A stretch of 64,000 nucleotides of DNA from Acidobacteriaceae bacterium KBS 83 (lineage in GTDB: Bacteria; Acidobacteriota; Terriglobia; Terriglobales; Acidobacteriaceae), in assembly GCA_000381585.1 (NCBI GenBank), contig KB906734.1, positions 806,001-870,000 on the forward strand, in the 5' to 3' direction. Below are positions 16,160-25,031 of this stretch, piece after piece. Under the pieces are notes generated by a model. That model was not told where the DNA came from. It saw only the letters and a program-made list of their open reading frames with translations, and did not search any database. Numbering within the stretch: position 1 is the stretch's first letter; each line of letters opens with the position of its first letter. A program made the translations under genes and the position numbers.

Positions 16160-16729
16160 CTACGAGATTGTCTGACGAGATGGTACGAGCGCCCGCGCGA
16201 CCAATGACAGGCCGAGCGCGATGATGAGCACTTTGATTAGCACCTGCGGATTATAGCGCCATGCAAGTATGGCGAAACCTGCAGCGTAGCCGAGGGGCCA
16301 TAGCTCACTGAGAAATGCAACCGGAACGGTAACATGTGCCATCGCAACAAAGCGCGCGCGCAGCGCAAGCAGCAACAGCAGTGCGCCGAGAAAGCCGATA
16401 GCAGTCCACACTGGCATCAGAATCGCAACCGAACAGCCGAAGAGAAATGCGCCCACAGCCCACAGCGTAGCTCTGCCACGCATGCGCGCTGCGATGGAGA
16501 GCAGCGCGCCGAGCGCCGCAGCAATCAATGCACAAATCGTCACCGTTATAGTTGCATATTCAAGATGAAAGCCGTGACGCGACAGGACGACCGGCAGCGC
16601 AAGCCAGATCATGTTGAGCGATGAGCTTGCTGCGTTCGCAGCGCGGTCCCACGGCGCCCACAGAAATAATGCGAAGACGAGGATGATGGCGATATCGAAG
16701 AAGACCGCCAGCCGCGCGGAACGCGTCAT
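16160..16729 (-). CDS. Multi-spanning membrane protein of unknown function, in the par operon
   Basis: The 189-residue protein is almost entirely hydrophobic, with about six predicted transmembrane helices (for example FFDIAIILVFALFLWAPWD and AIGFLGALLLLLALRARF). I do not recognise a family. Its start ATG overlaps the stop of parB (ATGA at 16726-16729), so translation is probably coupled and it is the last gene of the leftward folC-to-parB block. Confidence 0.75.
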   Translation of the reverse strand: MTRSARLAVFFDIAIILVFALFLWAPWDRAANAASSSLNMIWLALPVVLSRHGFHLEYATITVTICALIAAALGALLSIAARMRGRATLWAVGAFLFGCSVAILMPVWTAIGFLGALLLLLALRARFVAMAHVTVPVAFLSELWPLGYAAGFAILAWRYNPQVLIKVLIIALGLSLVARALVPSRQTIS

Positions 16730-17652
16730 GCCGGCGTCGCGCCGGTGATCCGCTCCATGAGCGAGTCGAAAGCTTCGAGGTTCGTGTACTCGATGATGAC
16801 CTTGCCTTTGCCGCCCTTGTCTTCGATTGCGACCTTCAAACCAAGTGCGCGCTGCATCTGATCGCGAGCTTCGCGGACGTTCGGATCGACAGGCTCTTTG
16901 GACTTCTCCTTCTTCTCAGCCTTCTCCGGGTTGAGCATGTTCTGCACGAAGCTTTCGGTCTGGCGCACGGACATGGACAGCGCGAGCACTTTTTGCGCCG
17001 CCTTCAAAATGGACTCCGGCGATTCCAGTGCAAGCAACGTGCGGGCGTGGCCAAAGGAGAGCTCGCCAGCTTCAACCTTGCCCTGGATCTCCGTCGGCAG
17101 GCGCAGCAGACGGAGGAAGTTGGCGACAGAGGCGCGGTCCTTGCCGGTGCGCTTGGCCATCTGCTCCTGGGTCATCTGGAACTCACGGCCGAGCCGATCA
17201 AAGGCGCGTGCCTGCTCCATGGGGTTGAGGTCCGCGCGCTGGAGATTTTCGATGATCGTCATCTCCATCGCCTGCTCGTCGGAAGCCTGACGGACGACGG
17301 CGGGGATGGTCGGCTTACCGGCCTTGCGCGAAGCCATGAGGCGGCGCTCGCCGGCGATCAGTTGGTAGCGGCCACCCGCGATAGGTCGCACAAGGATGGG
17401 CTGGACAACACCGGTGGCGGCAATGGATGTCGCGAGTTCCTGCAGCGCGGCCTCGTCGAACTGGCTGCGGGTCTGGAACGGGTTTCGGTCGATGAGGTCG
17501 ACGGCTAGTTCGAGCGGCGCGCCTGTAGAGGGTGCATTCGCGGCAGCAGTCTCAGCGGCAGCGTTGATCTGGATGGGTTGTGGAGCTGCACGGTGCGGTA
17601 GCAGGGCTTCCAGTCCCTTGCCTAACGCGCGTCGTTTATCGGATGTGCTCAT
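16726..17652 (-). CDS. parB: Chromosome-partition protein ParB (Spo0J-like)
   Basis: The 308-residue protein opens with the ParB leader RRALGKGLEALLPHR. The CTP-binding ParB/Srx domain follows (DLIDRNPFQTRSQFDEAALQELA, GVVQPILVRP, YQLIAGERRLMASRKAG with the GERR motif, ENLQRADLNPMEQARAF), then a helix-turn-helix (QEQMAKRTGKDRASVANFLRLL). The C-terminus is a dimerisation domain with VIIEYTNLEAFDSLMERI. It loads at parS and spreads as a CTP-dependent clamp to segregate origins. It lies 34 bases downstream of parA, with two parS sites about 1 kb away. Confidence 0.97.
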   Translation of the reverse strand: MSTSDKRRALGKGLEALLPHRAAPQPIQINAAAETAAANAPSTGAPLELAVDLIDRNPFQTRSQFDEAALQELATSIAATGVVQPILVRPIAGGRYQLIAGERRLMASRKAGKPTIPAVVRQASDEQAMEMTIIENLQRADLNPMEQARAFDRLGREFQMTQEQMAKRTGKDRASVANFLRLLRLPTEIQGKVEAGELSFGHARTLLALESPESILKAAQKVLALSMSVRQTESFVQNMLNPEKAEKKEKSKEPVDPNVREARDQMQRALGLKVAIEDKGGKGKVIIEYTNLEAFDSLMERITGATPA

Positions 17653-17686
17653 GGTAGGTCTCTCAGTCTAAAGTGGCTCGGAGCCA

Positions 17687-18538
17687 TCAGGCATAGGGCC
17701 AGAATCGTATCTTGCTGTTTTTACGTGCTTTAGCGCTGGCTTCGCGCTGCTTTGCGGCAGGGCTGACGATCTTGTGATTAGCGAGCAGCTCGTCCGCAAG
17801 GTCCCGGTACGCCTCCGACCCGCGGGAGCGCGCGTCGTATAACTGGACGGGCTTGCCGTGGCTGGGCGCTTCCGCGAGCCGGATGTTGCGGGGCACCGCT
17901 GTCTTGTAAAGCTTGTCGCCGAAAAATCCCTTGAGGTTTTCGGTGACCTGCTGAGCCAAGTTTGTGCGCTCGTCGTACATAGTGAGCACGACGCCTTCGA
18001 GTTCCAGTTTGGGATTAAAGGCCTGCTGAACACGGCCGATCGTGCCTAGGAGCTCACTGACGCCTTCGAGGGCAAAATACTCCGCCTGCATGGGAACGAG
18101 CAGGCGGTCGGCGGCAACGAGAGCGTTCAGCGTGAGCAGGTCGAGGGCTGGCGGACAATCGAGAATGATGAAGTCATATGCGATGCGTAGTTCTTTCAGG
18201 GAATCGCGTAGTCGGGTCTCGCGATCTTTGCTGTCGACAAGCTCGAGATTGGCCCCGATGAGATTGCGGCTGCCCGGGATAATCTTGAGGGTCTCAATTG
18301 GGGTGGATTGAAGAAGGGTGTCCACTGAAGCGCCGTTGGTGAGCAGGTCGTAGACGGAGCCATGATCCCCGTCGCGGGCAACGCCGAGGCCGCTGGAGCT
18401 ATTGGCCTGCGGATCGCAATCGATAAGGACGCATTGCAGGCCTTCCAGAGCGAGGGCAGCGCTGAGATTGATTGCGGTCGTGGTCTTGCCGACGCCACCT
18501 TTTTGGTTGGCGATGGCAAGGCAAATAGCTTCAGACAT
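17687..18538 (-). CDS. parA: Chromosome-partition ATPase ParA (Soj-like)
   Basis: The 283-residue protein has the deviant Walker A motif KGGVGKTT (residues 13-20), LIDCDPQANSSSGLG, and the Walker B-like strand FIILDCPPALDLLTLNAL. An upstream TTG in frame exists, but the ATG at 18538 gives the usual ParA start (MSEAICLAIANQKGG). The length is slightly above average because of a basic tail (KQREASAKARKNSKIRF). It works with ParB and parS on the nucleoid. Confidence 0.97.
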   Translation of the reverse strand: MSEAICLAIANQKGGVGKTTTAINLSAALALEGLQCVLIDCDPQANSSSGLGVARDGDHGSVYDLLTNGASVDTLLQSTPIETLKIIPGSRNLIGANLELVDSKDRETRLRDSLKELRIAYDFIILDCPPALDLLTLNALVAADRLLVPMQAEYFALEGVSELLGTIGRVQQAFNPKLELEGVVLTMYDERTNLAQQVTENLKGFFGDKLYKTAVPRNIRLAEAPSHGKPVQLYDARSRGSEAYRDLADELLANHKIVSPAAKQREASAKARKNSKIRFWPYA

Positions 18539-18632
18539 TGCAAACAAAGCTACGGCGAAGCTGCAAGCGATGCAAACAGGACGAGCAGAGGGAGTTGTGG
18601 AAGACGCTGTGGAACGCGGGGACCCTCACGAG

Positions 18633-18648
18633 TGTTCCACGTGGAACA
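18633..18648. promoter_or_regulatory. parS site 1
   Basis: TGTTCCACGTGGAACA is a perfect 16-base palindrome matching the parS consensus TGTTNCACGTGAAACA apart from one symmetrical change. It lies between rsmG and parA. Confidence 0.9.
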
Positions 18649-18670
18649 TCAGAAGTTCCATAGACTTATC

Positions 18671-18686
18671 TGTTCCACGTGGAACA
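18671..18686. promoter_or_regulatory. parS site 2
   Basis: An identical copy of the 16-base palindrome begins 38 bases after the first and ends one base before the rsmG stop codon. Confidence 0.9.
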
Positions 18687-19292
18687 CTAAATTCTTCGGC
18701 TGATGTGCAAAACGCGGTCTTTTGCACCCGGAAGAGACCGGGTCTTCCACCGCCAGCCACTCAACGCCTCAGCCGGAGGATCCGAGGTGCCGAGCAGGCA
18801 GAGCGCGCCTGCCGATGCGACAAGGCTCGCGGCGATGGGAAGCATTGTGATGCTCTTATCTACGGCACGCATCCAGACAACGTCAAAGCTTCCCGCGGGA
18901 AGAAGCTCCGCCCGGGAGGCGTGAACAGTTGCGCCGAGCTGAAGGGTTCGGAGCGCTTCCTGAAGGAATGCCGCCTTCTTCCGCTGAGACTCGGCCAGAG
19001 TCACGTGAATCGAGCTGCGGCAAAGAGCGATAGGGATTCCGGGAATGCCGGCCCCGGAGCCAAAATCGAGCGCAGTCGCGGCTTCAGGGTGGTCCGCGGC
19101 AGCAAAAACGCCTTCCATCAGGTGACGCTCGATGAGTTCTGCCGGATTCCGGATCGCCGTTAGCGAGAGTCGAGTATTCCAGCGCAGAAGAAGATTGCCA
19201 TATGCCGCGAGACGATCCGCGACCGGAGCCGCAATCTCTGCTAACCCCCAGCGCGTGGCAGCATCCTCCACCTGGGCTGGTGTAATCGTCAT
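18687..19292 (-). CDS. rsmG: 16S rRNA (guanine527-N7) methyltransferase RsmG (GidB)
   Basis: The 201-residue protein has the RsmG layout: YGNLLLRWNTRLSLTAIRNP, then RHLMEGVFAA, the SAM motif ALDFGSGAGIPGIPIAL, then VTLAESQRKKAAFLQEAL and FDVVWMRAVDKS. The ATG at 19292 is chosen because it overlaps the stop of the upstream peptidase gene (ATGA) and gives a normal length. RsmG methylates G527 of 16S rRNA. The neighbourhood rsmG-parA-parB is the common arrangement near the replication origin in many bacteria. Confidence 0.93.
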   Translation of the reverse strand: MTITPAQVEDAATRWGLAEIAAPVADRLAAYGNLLLRWNTRLSLTAIRNPAELIERHLMEGVFAAADHPEAATALDFGSGAGIPGIPIALCRSSIHVTLAESQRKKAAFLQEALRTLQLGATVHASRAELLPAGSFDVVWMRAVDKSITMLPIAASLVASAGALCLLGTSDPPAEALSGWRWKTRSLPGAKDRVLHISRRI

Positions 19293-20035
19293 TCGTCGCC
19301 GGGGCCGTTCGGCTGGGGCTTCCAGGCGGCCGCCGCCTCGACGAAGGCCCGAAACAGTTCTCGGGAGAGTGGGCTCGAATCGAAAGTTCGCTCGGGGTGC
19401 CACTGCACGCCCAGGACAAAAGGCGCGCTGCCCTCTATCGCTTCGATGGTGCCATCCGCGGCGCTGATTGCCACGGGCTGCAACTGGTCCCCAACCCGCG
19501 CAACCGCCTGATGATGGCTTGAGTTCACCAGTACAGGAGAGGCCGCCGACTCTACACTCTCAGCGAAGTGCGCGAGCAGGCTGCCGGGCGTAACTTCGAT
19601 GGAGTGGGCCTCGGCGATGTGGCGTCCCGGGGTGTGGTTCACGGATGTCTCGAGATGCTGGATCAGTGAGCCGCCGCGCCAGACGTTCATCGACTGCATG
19701 CCGTAGCAGATTCCGAAGAGCGGCTTCTGCAGATTGAACGCGTCCTGCAGCAGCAGTTCGTCAGCGGCCTCGCGGAGAGGGTCAGCGGGAGCCGATTTCG
19801 GGTTAAACGGTTCATTCCACTTCTCGGGATTGACATCGGCGTGGCTTCCTGGAAGCAGCACGCCCTGCGCCCCGGCAATCAGTCGGGCCTGCTCCTCCTG
19901 ACTCGCATGGAGCGGTACAGGTACAGGGATGCCGCCGGATTGCTCCACAGCCGCAGCGTATTGCTGCCAGCCGCGCTGGTTGTACTCCGGGTCGTTGGAG
20001 GTCGGCTCCGGAATAAGGATGCGAGGTTTGGACAT
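19289..20035 (-). CDS. Class I glutamine amidotransferase-like hydrolase (peptidase C26, gamma-glutamyl-GABA hydrolase family)
   Basis: The 248-residue protein contains the nucleophile elbow FGICYG (Cys110) and the C-terminal His/Glu pair in LGVQWHPERT (His213, Glu215). The family's QGVLLPGSHADVNP loop is also present. Relatives such as PuuD cleave gamma-glutamyl amide bonds. No putrescine pathway gene is adjacent, so the substrate is unknown. It overlaps rsmG by four bases and is 12 bases downstream of the acyltransferase gene, so it belongs to one leftward operon. Confidence 0.9.
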   Translation of the reverse strand: MSKPRILIPEPTSNDPEYNQRGWQQYAAAVEQSGGIPVPVPLHASQEEQARLIAGAQGVLLPGSHADVNPEKWNEPFNPKSAPADPLREAADELLLQDAFNLQKPLFGICYGMQSMNVWRGGSLIQHLETSVNHTPGRHIAEAHSIEVTPGSLLAHFAESVESAASPVLVNSSHHQAVARVGDQLQPVAISAADGTIEAIEGSAPFVLGVQWHPERTFDSSPLSRELFRAFVEAAAAWKPQPNGPGDE

Positions 20036-20047
20036 AGATCGATTCCT

Positions 20048-20827
20048 TCAGCGGCTGCGCGGAGGCGCGATGCGCAGTTCTTCGATAGCCTGTCGCAACT
20101 GCGCGGTCAGCGCTTCGGACTGACGTGTTGTGAGGTCTGCAGTGGGAATGGGGGCGCCGATGCGCAGTTCCAGCGGCCGCGGACTGAAATGGCGGGTGTG
20201 GATGGGTAGCAATTCGTACGTGCCCGCCAACGCCATGGGAATGAGCGGGACGCCCGCTCGGATCGCCATATAGGCCGGGCCGCTCATGAATGGACCGAGC
20301 TGGCCGTCGCGTGAGCGGCCACCTTCGGGAAAGACGAAGAGCGGCATGCCGGCCTTGAGGGCACGTACACCATTGGTGAGGCTGGCGATCGAAGCACGCG
20401 GATTGTCGACGGCAACAGCGATCTGGCCGGAGCGATTCAGGTGCCAACCGATAAACGGCAGCTTCCAGAGATCGCTGCGCGCCAGGATGCGAAATGGAAA
20501 GGGCAACGCGGCGAATACTGCGGGCGTGTCCATATACGAAAGGTGATTGCAGGCATAGACAGCGACGGGATGGTTGTGCACAACATCAAGGCCAGTGACG
20601 TGAATGGGCGAGCCTGCAATGGCGAGTGAGCACTTCGCCCACGCCCGTGCGATCCGATGCTGACGGCGGCCGTCCGTTTCTGTAAGAGAGGCCAGCAGTG
20701 AGACTGTGCCGAAGGCCGCGGTGGCGCCAAAGAAAAGCGGCGCCTGGATCAGATTCGAGACCAGCGTTTCCTTGATGCCGATGCGGCGCGGCGGCATAGC
20801 CGGAACCGCTGCGGTCTCAGCCGGCAT
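20048..20827 (-). CDS. 1-acyl-sn-glycerol-3-phosphate acyltransferase (PlsC family)
   Basis: The 259-residue protein shows the acyltransferase motifs: NHLSYMD (HX4D, His95 and Asp100), FRILARSDLWKLPFIGWHL, the glycerolphosphate-binding FPEGGRSRDG, and VPLIPMALAG. A hydrophobic stretch near residues 25-45 anchors it in the inner membrane. It would transfer an acyl group to lysophosphatidic acid to make phosphatidic acid. Its start overlaps the end of folC by 11 bases. Confidence 0.92.
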   Translation of the reverse strand: MPAETAAVPAMPPRRIGIKETLVSNLIQAPLFFGATAAFGTVSLLASLTETDGRRQHRIARAWAKCSLAIAGSPIHVTGLDVVHNHPVAVYACNHLSYMDTPAVFAALPFPFRILARSDLWKLPFIGWHLNRSGQIAVAVDNPRASIASLTNGVRALKAGMPLFVFPEGGRSRDGQLGPFMSGPAYMAIRAGVPLIPMALAGTYELLPIHTRHFSPRPLELRIGAPIPTADLTTRQSEALTAQLRQAIEELRIAPPRSR

Positions 20828-22199
20828 GGGAGGTCCATCCTTCGGAGATCAGAAGACCGCGAGCCTCGCCTACCAGGTAGACCGAGCCCGTAATGACGGC
20901 ATCCTGATCTGCCGGCAGCGACTGCAGGGCGGTCAGGATATTCGGCTGAAGCGTAGCGGGGGTGCCGACCGACTGCGCAGCCGCAAGCAGACGGCTGCCT
21001 GAGGCGGCTCGCGGCGAAGGAACCGGGACCAGTAGGACGCGATCGAAGAGCGGAAAAAGGATCTGAGCAAGCTCTTCGACCGGCTTGTCATCGAGGCAGC
21101 CGAAGATCAGATTGCGGGGCGGCTGGCTCTCGGCGGCGAGAGCAGCGCGGAGGGTCCAGGCCCCGGCAGGATTGTGGCCCACGTCGAGCAGGATGGAACG
21201 GCCGTTGTGCGTCAGCTTTTCGAGGCGGCCCAGCCAGTGGGTCTGTCGAATGCCGGCGGCAATAGATGCAGCGTCGATATTGTAACTATTTATGTTACTT
21301 AATTCGAGCGCTGCAGTGATGGCAAGAGCGATATTGCGCTGCTGATGCTGGCCGGCGAGAGGCGAGTCGACTTCAATATGCCGGCCATCGATATCTAACG
21401 AGTAGCGGTTGCGCATATTCGTAACTGTATGTGTGTCATATGGCATGGCCGCGGTTGCGTCCACGCCGCGGACGTTGAGCGCCACGGCGGCTTCGCCGAT
21501 GGCCTGATTGGCTTCTGGGTGCTGCGGCAGAGTGACGAGCACGCCGTTGCTTCGCAGGATGCCGGCCTTTTCGTGCGCGATCTCGGCGACGGTGTGGCCG
21601 AGCCATTCCGTGTGATCGAGTGAGATATCGGTGATGATGGAGAGGCTCGGCTCGACGATGTTGGTGGCGTCGAGTCGCCCGCCGAGGCCGACTTCGAGCA
21701 CAGCAATATCGACCTTGGCCGCACACTTTTCCTGCAATCCAGAAAAATGCAGGAAGGCCATCGCAGTGACGGTTTCGAAGAAACTGGGGGGTCCTGGCAG
21801 ATTGCCTTCGGAAACGAGGCGTTCCGCGACGTGAATGACGGCCTCAAGGTGCTGGCTGAAGTCATCGTCCGGGATGAGAACGTCGCTGACGTCGTGCGCT
21901 GTCCCGGGCGTACGCGACAAAACCCTAATCCGCTCGTTGACTCGGACCAGGTGCGGCGAAGTGTAGAGGCCGGCGGAGAGCCCGGAGGCGGCCAGGATCG
22001 ACGCAAGTGTCGAGGCGGTCGAGCCTTTGCCGTTGGTGCCGGCGATCAGGATTGAGCGGAATTGCTGCTGAGGATCGCCGAGGGCCCCCATGAGCGTGCG
22101 CATCTGCGCGAGCTCGAACTTGCGCCGGGCATGGCCCGGGGCGGTGTGCAGCTCAGCGCCCAGTGCCTGCAGGCGGTCGACTGCCTCGGTGTAGAGCAT
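20817..22199 (-). CDS. folC: Bifunctional folylpolyglutamate/dihydrofolate synthase
   Basis: The 460-residue protein has the Mur-ligase-type ATP loop ILIAGTNGKGSTASTLASIL (from about residue 50) and the family motifs LYTSPHLVRVNERIRV, LEVGLGGRLDATNIV, DISLDHTEWLG with KAGILR, and LLDVGHNPAGAW. It adds glutamate to folates and may also make dihydrofolate from dihydropteroate. The ATG at 22199 gives the usual N-terminus (YTEAVDRLQALG). It heads the leftward operon ending in parB. Confidence 0.94.
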   Translation of the reverse strand: MLYTEAVDRLQALGAELHTAPGHARRKFELAQMRTLMGALGDPQQQFRSILIAGTNGKGSTASTLASILAASGLSAGLYTSPHLVRVNERIRVLSRTPGTAHDVSDVLIPDDDFSQHLEAVIHVAERLVSEGNLPGPPSFFETVTAMAFLHFSGLQEKCAAKVDIAVLEVGLGGRLDATNIVEPSLSIITDISLDHTEWLGHTVAEIAHEKAGILRSNGVLVTLPQHPEANQAIGEAAVALNVRGVDATAAMPYDTHTVTNMRNRYSLDIDGRHIEVDSPLAGQHQQRNIALAITAALELSNINSYNIDAASIAAGIRQTHWLGRLEKLTHNGRSILLDVGHNPAGAWTLRAALAAESQPPRNLIFGCLDDKPVEELAQILFPLFDRVLLVPVPSPRAASGSRLLAAAQSVGTPATLQPNILTALQSLPADQDAVITGSVYLVGEARGLLISEGWTSHAG

Positions 22200-22365
22200 A
22201 TATTTCAGTTTACGGGACTCGCCGTCCGGGCAAGGCGCTTTGGCACGCAAGGCTGGGTTCCGCTCGTAGCTTCGGATCAACAGGTAGCGTCGCCTGCCAT
22301 GAGAGCATATGTGCCAAGTGATGATGGCCCGATCCTCGTCCAGCACCGCTGAATCCCAGCTGCCT

Positions 22366-23529
22366 ATGACATCCGATCCGCTGCTCGCATGGCGCGACGA
22401 GTTCCCCATCCTCGCCAGCACCACCTATATGGTCAGCCACTCGCTCGGCGCCATGCCCCGCCGCACTGCCGATTCGCTCTCCGAGTTCACCGCGACCTGG
22501 GCCAGCCGCGGCGTCCGAGCCTGGCATGAGGGCTGGTGGGAGATGTCCGTCACCATTGGCGATCTCATCGGCTCTATCATCGGCGCGGTCCCCGCCGAAG
22601 TCGTCATGAACCAGAACGCCTCCACCGGCCAGTGGGTCGTCGCCTCCTGCTTCAATTGGCAGGAGCGTCGCAACAAGATCGTCACCGAAGGCCTCAACTT
22701 CCCCTCGAACGACTACATCTACCATGGCCTCGCGCGACAGGGAGCCCGCATCGTCACGGTTCCATCGCCCGACGGCATGACTCTGCCACTGGAACCGTTG
22801 CTCGACGCCATCGACGATGAGACCCGACTGGTCAGCATCTCGCACGTCGCCTTCCGCTCCTCCTACGTGCAGGACCTCTCCGCCATCATCCAGCGCGCAC
22901 ACGCAGTCGGTGCATACGTGATCGCGGACCTCTATCAGTCCGCCGGCATCCTGCCCGTTGACGTCCGCGCGCTCAATCTCGATTTCGCCGTCGGCGGCTC
23001 GGTCAAGTGGCTGCTCGGCGGTCCCGGCGCAGGCTACCTATATGTCCGTCGCGACCTGTGGCCGCTTCTCGAACCCGCCGCTACCGGCTGGCAGGCGCAC
23101 CGCGCTCCATTTGACTTCGAAGGCGGCCCCATCGAATATGCCCCGGACGCCTTCCGATTTCTCGGCGGCACGCCCAACATTCCCGGCCTCTACGCCGCAC
23201 GCTCCGGCTTCCAGATCATCAACGAAATCGGGGTCGATGCCATCCGCGCCAAGTCCATTCGTCAGACCACACGCCTCGTCCAACTCGCCGATGAGGCCGG
23301 CATCGCCGTCCGCAGCCAGCGCGACTCCGCGCGGCGTGGCGGCGTCGTCATTCTCGACGTGCCGGAAGGCGACCGCGTCACCGCCGAGCTACTCCGCCGC
23401 CAGGTAATCGTCGATCATCGCCCTGGCGCTGGCATCCGCATCTCGCCCCACTTCTACACCGCGGACCACGAGCTCGAGCACACCATCCACGAGCTCAGTG
23501 CTATCATCCACTCCACCCCTGTACCCTGA
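22366..23529 (+). CDS. Class V aminotransferase-fold PLP enzyme, kynureninase-like
   Basis: The 387-residue protein shows the kynureninase-like pattern: FPILASTTYMVSHSLGAMP, NQNASTGQWVVASCF, VSISHVAFRSSYVQDL, DLYQSAGILPVDV, and the PLP lysine in GGSVKWLLGGPGAGYLYV. It lacks other tryptophan-catabolism genes nearby, so a kynureninase activity is not established; a desulfurase-like or other beta-lyase role is possible. A start 19 codons upstream is also open. It is followed after 21 bases by an amino-acid permease, which supports a role in amino-acid breakdown. Confidence 0.85.
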   Translation: MTSDPLLAWRDEFPILASTTYMVSHSLGAMPRRTADSLSEFTATWASRGVRAWHEGWWEMSVTIGDLIGSIIGAVPAEVVMNQNASTGQWVVASCFNWQERRNKIVTEGLNFPSNDYIYHGLARQGARIVTVPSPDGMTLPLEPLLDAIDDETRLVSISHVAFRSSYVQDLSAIIQRAHAVGAYVIADLYQSAGILPVDVRALNLDFAVGGSVKWLLGGPGAGYLYVRRDLWPLLEPAATGWQAHRAPFDFEGGPIEYAPDAFRFLGGTPNIPGLYAARSGFQIINEIGVDAIRAKSIRQTTRLVQLADEAGIAVRSQRDSARRGGVVILDVPEGDRVTAELLRRQVIVDHRPGAGIRISPHFYTADHELEHTIHELSAIIHSTPVP

Positions 23530-23550
23530 CACCCCTTCATCGCGGAGCTT

Positions 23551-24942
23551 ATGTCCACTCCAGTGACGTCGACGGAAGTTGCCGCGCGGCATCTTCAGCG
23601 GTCGCTTACCTCCGGCCAGCTCTCCATGATTGCGATCGGCGGAGCCATCGGCACCGGCCTCTTCCTCGGCAGCGCCTTCGCCATCCGCCTCGCCGGACCA
23701 TCCGTGCTGCTCAGCTACGTCATCGCCGCCGTCATCGCCCTGCTGCTCATGGGCTGTCTCGCAGAGATGATCATCGCGCATCCCATCTCCGGATCCTTCG
23801 GCGCCTTCGCCGGTCATTATCTCGGCCCACTCGCCGGCTTTCTTGTCCGCTACTGCTACTGGTCCGGAACCGTTCTCGGTGTCGGCACAGAGGTCACTGC
23901 CGTCGCCGTCTACATGCGGTTATGGTTCCCGTCGATTCCGGGCCTGCTCTGGATTCTGCTCTTCGCCTGCGCGCTCGTCGCCATGAATGCCCTGCAAGTC
24001 GGCGTCTACGGCTCGCTGGAGTACGCCTTCTCCCTGCTCAAGATCCTGGCTATCGTCGGCTTTCTTCTTCTCGCCGGCAGCATTCTTCTCTTCAGCTCGC
24101 GCGCCGCAGGCATGGGCCTCCATCTCTACACCGCAGACGGAGGCTTCTTCCCCCTCGGTGTACGCGGCATGTGGGCAGCCGTCCTGGTTGCCATCTTCAG
24201 CTATTTTGGCGTGGAGATGATCGCCGTCGCCGCGGGGGAAGCGCGTGACCCACGCCGCGCCATCACGCGCGCCTTCCGCTCCACCGCTATCCGGCTCATC
24301 CTCTTCTATCTGCTCACGCTCGCTGTCATGCTCGCCATCGTGCCCTGGAACCTCGCCGGCACTTCGACCAGCCCCTTCGTTCGCGTCATGCAGGTCTCGC
24401 ACATCCGCTATGCCGCCGGCATCCTCAACCTGGTCGTGCTCATCGCGGCGCTCTCCGCCATGAACAGCCAGCTCTACATCACCAGCCGCATGATGTTCTC
24501 ACTCGCTCGCGCCGGCTATGCTCCACCGCTTCTTGGACGACTCACCCGCGCAGGCGTGCCCGTCCCGGCGCTCCTCGCGTCCTCTGCCGGCATTGCCGTC
24601 GCCGCAGTGCTCTACACGCTCTACTCCACGGCCGCTTTCACTCTCATCTTCTCCATTGCTACTTTCGGCGCGTTGTTCGCCTGGCTCATGATCTTCATCA
24701 CCCATCTCGCCTTCCGCCGCCGTCATGTTTTCGCCAAGGGAGATTTCAAAATGCCCGGCCCGCCCTGGACCACTCTGTTCGGCGCCGTGCTGTTGATCGG
24801 CGTCATGATCACCTCCGTTTTCACGCCCGGCTTCCGCTCCATGCTTCTCTACGGCATCCCCTTCCTCGCGCTGCTCACACTGCTCTACTGGCTCCGCGCA
24901 CCGAAAAATCGCCCGGACGCCGTTCTATCCATAGAAGACTGA
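23551..24942 (+). CDS. APC-family amino acid permease
   Basis: The 463-residue membrane protein has about twelve helices and the AAT-type opening LTSGQLSMIAIGGAIGTGLF with GSAFAIRLAGPSVLLSYVIA. It also carries the consensus loop FSYFGVEMIAVAAGEARDPRRAI. Members are proton-coupled amino-acid importers of the inner membrane. It lies between a PLP enzyme and an exported M28 peptidase, so it plausibly imports the amino acids these release or use. Confidence 0.93.
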   Translation: MSTPVTSTEVAARHLQRSLTSGQLSMIAIGGAIGTGLFLGSAFAIRLAGPSVLLSYVIAAVIALLLMGCLAEMIIAHPISGSFGAFAGHYLGPLAGFLVRYCYWSGTVLGVGTEVTAVAVYMRLWFPSIPGLLWILLFACALVAMNALQVGVYGSLEYAFSLLKILAIVGFLLLAGSILLFSSRAAGMGLHLYTADGGFFPLGVRGMWAAVLVAIFSYFGVEMIAVAAGEARDPRRAITRAFRSTAIRLILFYLLTLAVMLAIVPWNLAGTSTSPFVRVMQVSHIRYAAGILNLVVLIAALSAMNSQLYITSRMMFSLARAGYAPPLLGRLTRAGVPVPALLASSAGIAVAAVLYTLYSTAAFTLIFSIATFGALFAWLMIFITHLAFRRRHVFAKGDFKMPGPPWTTLFGAVLLIGVMITSVFTPGFRSMLLYGIPFLALLTLLYWLRAPKNRPDAVLSIED

Positions 24943-25031
24943 ACGCCGCGCCTTTGCCTGGACGGCTTAGTCCCGGCCAACACCTGATATTCTTCGTCCC
25001 GACTGTCATTCTTCCTGGAGGCCCCATCTCT

